From: Deltaproteobacteria bacterium
Lineage (GTDB): Bacteria > Desulfobacterota > DSM-4660 > Desulfatiglandales > Desulfatiglandaceae
Assembly (NCBI GenBank): GCA_019307645.1
Contig: JAFDJF010000095.1
Location: 1 to 13,629, forward strand
DNA length: 13,629 nucleotides
Reading direction: 5' to 3'
In this document: positions 7,950 to 13,629 of the stretch, piece after piece
Position numbering within the stretch: position 1 is the first letter of the stretch
Layout of the letters: each line of letters opens with the position of its first letter
Translations under genes and position numbers: made by a program
The notes under the pieces: model-generated
The model's input: the letters and a program-made list of their open reading frames with translations, nothing else
The model's database searches: none
What the model was told of the DNA's origin: nothing

Positions 7950-8180
7950 TGCATCTCCTTTGAATATTGGCATTTGTTCAGCGCTTTACTAAAAGACAGA
8001 AACAGATAATCTTCTGCTCAATGATGCTCCGGAAAAATAGTACCCATCACAAAATAACACATCTTACCCCCCGGGTCTATAGGGGAAATCCCTCATTCTT
8101 AGCAGTAATTTTATCCTATCAATAAAAATCTTAAAAATCGATATCTTGGTTGACAAAAAAGTAAATGCAACAATATTGAT

Positions 8181-8331
8181 GGTCTCGTAAGAAGTCGGAA
8201 AACACTATATTCTGTCATTTTCCGATTTATCGGAAAATACAGTCTTTTCAAATGGCTACAGACGGTCTGGACTCCAGAGCCTGCCCCGGACACCGATCCG
8301 GGGTTCACCGGAGTGACGACTTTTTCGAACC
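8181..8331. repeat. Element D: imperfect inverted-repeat, hairpin-rich intergenic repeat
   Basis: GGTCTCGTAAGAAGTCG (8181-8197) is roughly complementary to CGACTTTTTCGAACC (8317-8331), giving an imperfect terminal inverted repeat around about 150 bp. Inside are three hairpins: TTTTCCGA-TTTA-TCGGAAAA (8218-8237, perfect), TCTGGA-C-TCCAGA (8266-8278, perfect) and CCCCGGA-CACCGA-TCCGGGG (8284-8303, perfect). No coding potential is evident. Similar hairpin-rich repeats are familiar to me from intergenic DNA of Desulfobacterota, but I cannot name a family. Confidence 0.5.
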
Positions 8332-8482
8332 GTCAATTTTATTTATTTTGGAGCATTTACAGGTTATTAAACCGGCAATTAAATATGCAAATCCGATTTG
8401 GATAAACTGAGAAAAATAAACGTTAAGCCTAAATAAAAGATGAACGTCCAACGTCGAACTGTGGTACGCCTCACCGCACCGC

Positions 8483-8514
8483 AAGCGGCATCTCCGACAA
8501 GCGGCATCTTCGAC
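8483..8514. repeat. Tandem duplication of a 16-nt unit
   Basis: AAGCGGCATCTCCGAC (8483-8498) is followed directly by AAGCGGCATCTTCGAC (8499-8514), a 15 of 16 match. Just upstream, around 8444-8458, AACGTCCAACGTCGAAC shows further short internal repetition. This looks like slippage-type or degenerate intergenic repeat DNA. Confidence 0.6.
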
Positions 8515-8567
8515 CGGCGTGTCATTTTTATAAAAATCAACGGAGCAAAGCGGTAGGAAGATACAAA

Positions 8568-8597
8568 TTGACACTCAATCATGATTTCTGCTATTTG
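8568..8597 (+). promoter_or_regulatory. Possible sigma70-type promoter for the PHP-recD2 pair
   Basis: A perfect TTGACA (8568-8573) is followed by an 18-nt spacer and TATTTG (8592-8597), with TG at 8589-8590 forming an extended -10. The -10 itself is weak. It lies about 85 nt before the PHP gene. Confidence 0.3.
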
Positions 8598-8681
8598 ACA
8601 AAGGGCATCAGTCATATACCGGAACGTAGCATACCGATTTTGTTCACCTCCTCAACTGAAAAAAGATTAATGGAAAGCTAG

Positions 8682-9509
8682 ATGGGTTTCAATATGTTGC
8701 CAGACTATCATCTCCACACTATCCTGTGCAAGCACGCTACAGGAGATGTTGCCGAGTACAGGGCTTCAGCACGAATGCTTGAAATCCCCGAAATATGCTT
8801 CACGGACCATATTCCCAGTCCTGACGGATACGACGCCGGTTACCGTATGGACATGGCACAGATCAATTCATACAGATCAATGGTCACCGGACTGCAGGAC
8901 GGACAAGCGCCTGGGGTTCTGCTCGGTATTGAAGCGGACTACTATGACGGCTGCGAAACATTTCTCCAGCAATGGCTCTCAGCCCAGAACTTCGACTTCA
9001 TTCTCGGCTCCGTGCATTACATCGAAGACTGGGGTTTTGACAACCCCGTACACCGGCACATCTGGGACTCGGTTGATGTTACAAACACCTGGCAAAAATA
9101 TTTTGAGCTTATTGGAAGACTGGCGGATTCCGGCCTTTTCGATGCTGTAGGGCATCTTGATCTTCCAAAAAAATTCGGACATCGTCCTTCAGACCGGGAC
9201 CTGAAGGAAATGGCACAACCTGCCCTTGATCGCATTGCCGAAGCCGGCATGGGGATCGAAATAAACACATCCGGGCTCAATAAACCAGTCGGCGAAATCT
9301 ATCCGTCATCTCTCATTGTTTCCATGGCATGTGAGAGAGACATCCCCATCTGCTTCGGATCGGATTCTCACCGTCCTGAGGACGTTGGGTGCGGTTTTGA
9401 CCTCGCGCTGGAACTGGCTCGCAAAAACGGTTACACTCACTACTTCAAGATCAGCCAACGCATAAAAAAACGCATTCCTCTTCCTGAATCATTACCCGTG
9501 CACCCCTGA
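8682..9509 (+). CDS. PHP-domain phosphoesterase, histidinol-phosphatase (HisJ/HisK) type
   Basis: The likely reaction is dephosphorylation of histidinol phosphate in histidine biosynthesis, by a metal-dependent PHP enzyme. The metal-ligand motifs are all present: HLH (H10, H12), FTDH (D42, H43), E84 in GIEADY, H112 in GSVHY, H158 in GHLDLPKKFG, and D228/H230 in GSDSHRP. The 275-residue length fits the family. The start is the ATG at 8682, with GGAAAG at 8672-8677 as a short-spaced ribosome site; an ATG four codons later (8694) also begins before the first motif. It lies 21 nt before recD2, probably in the same transcript, though the two proteins share no obvious pathway. No other his gene is nearby, so a different phosphomonoester substrate remains possible. 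Confidence 0.82.
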   Translation: MGFNMLPDYHLHTILCKHATGDVAEYRASARMLEIPEICFTDHIPSPDGYDAGYRMDMAQINSYRSMVTGLQDGQAPGVLLGIEADYYDGCETFLQQWLSAQNFDFILGSVHYIEDWGFDNPVHRHIWDSVDVTNTWQKYFELIGRLADSGLFDAVGHLDLPKKFGHRPSDRDLKEMAQPALDRIAEAGMGIEINTSGLNKPVGEIYPSSLIVSMACERDIPICFGSDSHRPEDVGCGFDLALELARKNGYTHYFKISQRIKKRIPLPESLPVHP

Positions 9510-9530
9510 GTATTCTAGCAGGACCAAGAC

Positions 9531-11735
9531 ATGCTTACTGAACTCCAGGGCCAGATTGAAAGAATCACCTTCACCAATGAAGAAAACGGCTTCACCATTG
9601 CCAGGATAAAGGTTTATGGGAATCCGGCCCTGGTTACCGTTGTCGGGAATCTGATAGATCCCATGCCCGGCGAAATCATTAAAATGAAGGGGGAGTGGGC
9701 CAATCACCCCAAGTACGGCGAGCAGTTCAAAATAGTACACTACAAAACCTCGGTTCCGGCATCTGTTTACGGTATTCAGAAATACCTGGGCAGCGGTCTC
9801 ATCAAAGGCATCGGGCCGATAATGGCCAAACGGATTGTCAATAAATTCGGGAAACAGACACTGGAACTCATAGAAGCTGAAATTGAAAGGCTTGCCGAAG
9901 TAGACGGCATCGGCAAAAAACGAATCAGTATGATCAAGAAGGCCTGGGACGAGCAAAAAGAAATCCGTAACGTCATGCTCTTTCTACAGTCCCATGGCGT
10001 CAGCTCCGGCTATGCAACCAAGATATTCAAGCAGTACGGGGAACGATCCATACAAGTGGTTAAAAAAAATCCCTACCGCCTGGCCACAGACATCTTCGGT
10101 ATTGGATTCGTTACAGCGGACAATATCGCGGAAAAACTGGGCTTTGCCAAAGATTCTGAATTGAGGGCAGAGGCAGGAATAATCTACGTACTTCATCAAC
10201 TCTCGGATGACGGACATGTCTGTTATCCATATGATTTGCTTGTGGCAAAGTGCCAGGAAATCCTCGGCGTTGACCGCGAGCTTATTGTCAATGCAATGGC
10301 TGTTATTGCCTTTGAAAAAAGACTCATCATTGAAGACCTGAACAGCGACATCGAGGAATTCAGGGAAAACAACAAAGCGGTTTATCTGGCCAAATATCAT
10401 GTCTGTGAAATCGGAGTCGCCACCAGATTAGCGCATCTGGTAAAAGCCCTCAAGACAATCCGAAAAATCGATTCAGCCAAGGCCATCGACTGGGTACAGG
10501 CACGGCTTACCATAGACCTGGCAAAAGGGCAGAAAAAGGCCATTGAATACTGTCTTGAAAATAAAGTCATGGTCATCACTGGCGGGCCGGGCACAGGAAA
10601 AACTACAATCATCAATGCCATTCTCAAGATCTTTTCAAAGCTCAACGTCAAAATCATGCTGGCTGCACCTACGGGCAGGGCGGCAAAGCGGATGTTCGAA
10701 ACAACCGGATATGAAGCAAAGACAATTCACAGAACGCTTGAGTACAGTTTTAAAAAGAATGGCTTTCAGAAAGATGAGGAAAATCCGCTGGACTGCGATC
10801 TGCTGATAGTGGATGAAGCGTCAATGATTGACACAACACTCATGTACTATCTCTTAAAACCCATTCCTCCGGGGGCAACCTTAATCCTGGTGGGTGATGT
10901 AAATCAACTTCCCTCTGTAGGCGCAGGAAACGTTCTAAAGGATATTATCGCGTCTGGTGCGGTACCTGTAGTTGAACTGACCGAAATCTTCCGTCAGGCA
11001 AAAGAAAGCCTCATTATTGTCAACGCTCACCAGATCAACTCAGGCCTTATGCCGTCACTTACGCCATCCGGAAAAATGCCGGATGATTTTTATTTTATTG
11101 AGCAGGAAGACCCTGAAGAAGTGCTCCAAATCATATTGGAGCTCATAAAGGACCGTATACCCAAGCGCTTCGGATTTGATCCTGTTGATGATATTCAGGT
11201 GCTCAGCCCAATGCACAGAGGCACTGTGGGCGCAGGGAACCTCAACACTGAATTACAGAATGTGCTGAACCCCGTAGAAGACGGGATCGTGCGGGGCAAC
11301 AGAAATTTCCGGATCAAAGACAAAGTGATGCAGATCAGAAATAATTATGAAAAGGAGGTCTTCAACGGTGACCTTGGAAGGATCAAAAGAATTGACACAG
11401 AAAATCAGGAAGTGACGATTACTTTTGATGGACAAAATGTTATTTATGACTTTATTGACCTGGATGAAATAGTCCTGGCCTATGCGGTCTCAGTACACAA
11501 ATCCCAGGGCTCGGAATATCCGGCAGTTGTCATACCGATCCTTACCCAGCATTATATGCTCCTGCAGCGCAACCTGATCTATACAGCCGTCACCCGGGGC
11601 AAAAAGCTGGTGGTCATGGTGGGGACAAAAAAGGCTCTCGCAATCGGGGTAAAAAATAACAACATGGGAAAGAGGTATACGCACCTGGTACACAGATTGA
11701 GATCCATGCGCTTAGGGCTCGCGCCAAAGATGTGA
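9531..11735 (+). CDS. recD2: ATP-dependent 5'-3' DNA helicase RecD2
   Basis: RecD2 is a superfamily 1B helicase not tied to RecBC, acting in replication-fork and DNA repair. The N-terminal third carries helix-hairpin-helix segments (near LIKGIGPIMAKR and LAEVDGIGKKR) characteristic of RecD2. The helicase core has Walker A GGPGTGKT (351-358), DEAS (428-431), GDVNQLPSVGAG (from 455) and the C-terminal SVHKSQGSEYP (from 654). The 734-residue length is normal. The start is the ATG at 9531, with GCAGGA a short distance upstream. The last seven residues (728-734, LGLAPKM) and the stop codon are encoded by a remnant of element B, so the natural C-terminus has been replaced or extended. The helicase core is untouched. 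Confidence 0.95.
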   Translation: MLTELQGQIERITFTNEENGFTIARIKVYGNPALVTVVGNLIDPMPGEIIKMKGEWANHPKYGEQFKIVHYKTSVPASVYGIQKYLGSGLIKGIGPIMAKRIVNKFGKQTLELIEAEIERLAEVDGIGKKRISMIKKAWDEQKEIRNVMLFLQSHGVSSGYATKIFKQYGERSIQVVKKNPYRLATDIFGIGFVTADNIAEKLGFAKDSELRAEAGIIYVLHQLSDDGHVCYPYDLLVAKCQEILGVDRELIVNAMAVIAFEKRLIIEDLNSDIEEFRENNKAVYLAKYHVCEIGVATRLAHLVKALKTIRKIDSAKAIDWVQARLTIDLAKGQKKAIEYCLENKVMVITGGPGTGKTTIINAILKIFSKLNVKIMLAAPTGRAAKRMFETTGYEAKTIHRTLEYSFKKNGFQKDEENPLDCDLLIVDEASMIDTTLMYYLLKPIPPGATLILVGDVNQLPSVGAGNVLKDIIASGAVPVVELTEIFRQAKESLIIVNAHQINSGLMPSLTPSGKMPDDFYFIEQEDPEEVLQIILELIKDRIPKRFGFDPVDDIQVLSPMHRGTVGAGNLNTELQNVLNPVEDGIVRGNRNFRIKDKVMQIRNNYEKEVFNGDLGRIKRIDTENQEVTITFDGQNVIYDFIDLDEIVLAYAVSVHKSQGSEYPAVVIPILTQHYMLLQRNLIYTAVTRGKKLVVMVGTKKALAIGVKNNNMGKRYTHLVHRLRSMRLGLAPKM

Positions 11736-11758
11736 ATCTATTTTTGCGCGAACCCTTA
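11712..11758. repeat. Internally deleted copy of element B at the recD2 3' end
   Basis: The left end GGGCTCGCGC (11715-11724) is joined directly to the right end (11725-11755), whose last part is TTTTTGCGCGAACCC. Compared with the full copy at 13401-13579, nearly the whole interior is missing. Both sides are flanked by TTA (11712-11714 and 11756-11758) in direct orientation, as in the full copy. The ends pair into a hairpin with two G-T-type mismatch positions at most, which could help terminate recD2 transcription, although no T-tract follows. Confidence 0.7.
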
Positions 11759-11843
11759 CAACTGCAGGAAACCATTTTTCATTGACACGAGCCCGGTTTT
11801 TTCATAATAAATAACATTATAACCTCTCATAACCATGTACTAC

Positions 11844-11984
11844 GAGACCTTTGAAAAAGGTCACTTTTTGTTCAAGCTCAAGGAAGGCGAAAAATTTAAC
11901 CACAGGAATATATAGAATATTTCGAGGATTAGATTTTGAGTCTGACGCTGAAATTGCGCAAAAAGGGGCTTTTTCAAAGGTCTC
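11844..11984. mobile_element. Element C: 141-bp MITE-like inverted-repeat element
   Basis: The outer 16 nt are a perfect inverted repeat: GAGACCTTTGAAAAAG (11844-11859) and its complement (11969-11984). The pairing extends imperfectly through ACTTTTTG / CAAAAAGGGG to about 26 nt. The interior (11873-11965) aligns without gaps, in reverse orientation, to element A (6112-6204) at 71 of 93 positions, although the terminal repeats of A and C are unrelated. No target duplication is clear. It ends 34 nt before the ATG of the HD-GYP gene and so forms most of that gene's 5' leader. Confidence 0.72.
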
Positions 11985-12018
11985 ATTACAGAATGATTCT
12001 TTACCATCAGGAGTCAAT

Positions 12019-13401
12019 ATGCCCAATCGCCGAATCCTGGTTGTTGATGATAGCTCGATGATGCGCAAAGCACTGAAAACAATTCTTGCGCCGCTGAAAG
12101 TCAAAGTAACTGAAGCAACTGATGGACAGGCAGGACTTGATCTGCTCTCGGATAATAAATTCGACCTGATCGTCACGGATGTCCATATGCCGAACATGAA
12201 TGGCGTTGACTTCTGCCGTCGACTGAAAAACGATCCGTCTACCCGGGGTATCCCTGTGGTCATGGTGAGTTCGTTTGACTCTGACGCCGATATCGACAAA
12301 GGCTTTGAAGTCGGTGCCGCAGCATACGTTCCAAAAAAGGAAGCACAATCCAATCTTCTTGATATCACTAGCAATATCATATCAAAGTCTGCACTGCACC
12401 GCGGACAGACAATCATGGTTGTAGATGATTCCAGAACAATCCGAAAGATAGTTGAGAAAGGCTTGGCGCAAGCAGGTTTTCAGGTTGTCACTGCGGAAAA
12501 CGGAAAAGAGGCTCTGGAGATTCTCGACAGTAAACAGCCGGATCTGATTTTGAGCGATATTGATATGCCGGAGATGAATGGCTTTCAGTTCTGCAATGCC
12601 GTCCACTCACATCCTGATTTCGCTTCTATTCCGTTTGTTGTCATGAGTTCAAACAGCGACCGTGCTCACATGAAACGCATGCTGCAGTATGGGGCGGAAG
12701 CATACATCACCAAACCTTTTAATACAGATGAACTGGTCATACTTGTAGAAAAACTCCTGTCCGATCAATTCCTCCTGCTGCTCAAGGAAAAGGAACGCCT
12801 GGACGCGGAACAAAACCTGATGATTGCGAGCATCACAAGTCTTGTCTCCGCATTGGAAGCCCGCGATTCTTACACCAGAGGCCACTCTGAAAGCGTAGCC
12901 GCCATAGTTTCCGGCATGGCAAGCCTGATGGGATCAACCAAAGAGGAAATCGAGCGGATAACCATCGGAGGGAAGCTGCACGACATCGGAAAAATCGGTG
13001 TCAGAGACAGTGTGCTTCTCAAACCCGGGGCCCTTACTGATGAAGAGTTCGACCAAATCAAACAACATCCCATCATAGGAACAAAAATTCTTGAATCCAT
13101 TCCCAGCCTGTCCGATATCATCTCCGTTGTGCTGTGTCACCATGAACGTTTAGACGGAAAGGGATACCCCCAGGGCCTCAAAGGCAAAGACATCTCTCAA
13201 CAGGCCCGCATGACTGCAGTTGCAGACACATATAACGCCCTGACCAGCGACAGACCCTACCGGGAGGGCATGGCGCAGGAAAAGGCGCTGCAAATTGTTG
13301 AGGAGGTAAAGGGGACACAGCTCTGCCCGGATTGTGTCGCCGTCTTTTTGAAGTGGATCACCACCGACGATGCCGTACGTGCCACATCGCGATACGTTTA
13401 G
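12019..13401 (+). CDS. Two-receiver response regulator with HD-GYP cyclic-di-GMP phosphodiesterase domain
   Basis: A cytoplasmic signalling protein that probably hydrolyses cyclic di-GMP under phosphorelay control. REC1 (about residues 4-115) has the acidic pair D10/D11 and phosphoacceptor D54 in TDVHMP. REC2 (about 132-250) has phosphoacceptor D180 in SDIDMP and the conserved lysine in TKPF; the matching REC1 lysine is followed by K instead of P. The HD-GYP domain (about 275-440) keeps HDIGK (H321, D322), HHERLDGKGYP (GYP at 382-384) and a late DTYNALTSDRPYR, so it should be active. The start is the ATG at 12019, with CAGGAG 5 nt upstream. The frame stays open 56 codons further upstream, but that stretch lies in element C. 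No kinase gene is adjacent. The TAG stop is completed by the first G of element B. Confidence 0.92.
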   Translation: MPNRRILVVDDSSMMRKALKTILAPLKVKVTEATDGQAGLDLLSDNKFDLIVTDVHMPNMNGVDFCRRLKNDPSTRGIPVVMVSSFDSDADIDKGFEVGAAAYVPKKEAQSNLLDITSNIISKSALHRGQTIMVVDDSRTIRKIVEKGLAQAGFQVVTAENGKEALEILDSKQPDLILSDIDMPEMNGFQFCNAVHSHPDFASIPFVVMSSNSDRAHMKRMLQYGAEAYITKPFNTDELVILVEKLLSDQFLLLLKEKERLDAEQNLMIASITSLVSALEARDSYTRGHSESVAAIVSGMASLMGSTKEEIERITIGGKLHDIGKIGVRDSVLLKPGALTDEEFDQIKQHPIIGTKILESIPSLSDIISVVLCHHERLDGKGYPQGLKGKDISQQARMTAVADTYNALTSDRPYREGMAQEKALQIVEEVKGTQLCPDCVAVFLKWITTDDAVRATSRYV

Positions 13402-13582
13402 GGTTCGCGCAAAAATAAATTCACATTTTTGGCGCTCAGATTTAGCTTAGGTTTGATAGATTTTAAAGAGAAAAAGGCGCAGTAATAGTGGACTATTTCA
13501 AGGTTTTTGCGTTTTAAAATCTGCCAAAAATGACCTGAAGATGAGATGCCAAAATGTGAAGTTATTTTTGCGCGAGCCCTTA
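13398..13582. mobile_element. Element B, full copy: about 179-bp MITE-like element flanked by TTA
   Basis: Terminal inverted repeats lie at 13401-13433 and 13548-13579. They begin GGGTTCGCGCAAAAATAA and end in the complement of GGGCTCGCGCAAAAATAA, agreeing over about 32 nt with two mismatches and one single-base indel. TTA stands directly on both outer sides (13398-13400, 13580-13582). A second nested inverted repeat, AGATTTTAAA (13458-13467) with its complement (13513-13522), lies inside. There is no open frame, so it would need a transposase supplied elsewhere. The left end supplies the last base of the HD-GYP stop codon. Confidence 0.75.
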
Positions 13583-13629
13583 GGGTTCCGGTCTACCGAG
13601 TCGTTCATTACACTCTGATATTCCAAAAA

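Larger units (their letters stand above)
7950..8681. other. Gene-free, repeat-rich interval of about 730 bp
   Basis: No convincing gene lies between the EFR1-type gene and the PHP gene, which are divergently oriented, so promoters for both should be here. The interval holds element D, a short tandem repeat (8483-8514) and AT-rich stretches. Minus-strand frames of 65-89 codons run through the repeats and have no recognisable motif or ribosome binding site. Confidence 0.6.

Noticed and set aside
8067..8095. CCCC...GGGG and AGGG...CCCT pairings as an operator or hairpin upstream of the EFR1-type gene
   Set aside because: They are short, low-complexity matches that overlap each other; no regulator family is suggested.
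8150..8178. TTGACA followed after 17 nt by AATATT as a promoter
   Set aside because: It points into repeat D with no gene within about 500 bp, and the -10 is poor.
8483..8514. CRISPR-like direct repeat
   Set aside because: There are only two adjacent 16-nt units with no spacer; this is a simple tandem duplication.
8111..8615. Minus-strand open frames of 65-89 codons in the gap before the PHP gene
   Set aside because: They run through hairpin repeats and a tandem repeat, overlap each other in different frames, lack ribosome sites and show no motif.
9984..10400. 138-codon minus-strand open frame opposite recD2
   Set aside because: It is a shadow of the recD2 coding strand, with no family features.
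11851..12018. 56-codon N-terminal extension of the HD-GYP response regulator (TTG start at 11851)
   Set aside because: It lies largely within element C, has no ribosome binding site in view, and the first receiver domain begins only after the ATG at 12019, which has CAGGAG at proper spacing.

Overview
The window looks like a chromosomal segment of an anaerobic bacterium of the Desulfobacterota (former Deltaproteobacteria, sulfate-reducer type). This placement is an inference. It rests on the DHH-CBS-CCA fusion enzyme, a flavodoxin/ferredoxin (EFR1-type) protein, an RNA-processing and chromosome-segregation gene order, and several short palindromic intergenic repeats of a kind I associate with that group. 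No 16S rRNA or other phylogenetic marker is present to settle it.

Layout. Positions 1-5923 hold a compact, co-directional housekeeping block on the + strand: a tRNA CCA-adding enzyme fused to DHH and CBS domains (cut by the window start), tryptophanyl-tRNA synthetase (trpS), the condensin partners scpA and scpB, and a large-subunit rRNA pseudouridine synthase (rluB type). The last three overlap or nearly overlap and look translationally coupled. A tRNA-Val(CAC) gene follows at 6010-6084. Immediately beyond it lies the only minus-strand gene pair: a flavodoxin plus 2x[4Fe-4S] protein (upstream) and a class I SAM methyltransferase (downstream), 27 nt apart. About 730 bp of repeat-rich, gene-free DNA follows. 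The + strand then resumes with a PHP-family histidinol-phosphatase-like gene, the helicase recD2, and a two-receiver HD-GYP response regulator.

The least ordinary content is a set of short, non-coding, inverted-repeat elements of MITE type. I label them A (6087-6227), B (full copy 13398-13582, internally deleted copy 11712-11758), C (11844-11984), D (about 8181-8331) and E (about 3531-3780). Elements A and C have unrelated terminal repeats but share a gap-free 93-nt interior core at about 76% identity (71/93). The stop codons of three genes (the methyltransferase, recD2 and the HD-GYP gene) fall inside the ends of A or B. The last seven residues of RecD2 are encoded by the remnant B copy. Element C forms most of the 5' leader of the HD-GYP gene and creates an apparent but probably spurious 56-codon N-terminal extension.

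I see no phage, CRISPR, toxin or defence system, and no transposase gene. Any novelty here lies in the repeat families and their placement at gene ends, and in the uncharacterised flavodoxin-ferredoxin/methyltransferase pair next to the tRNA.
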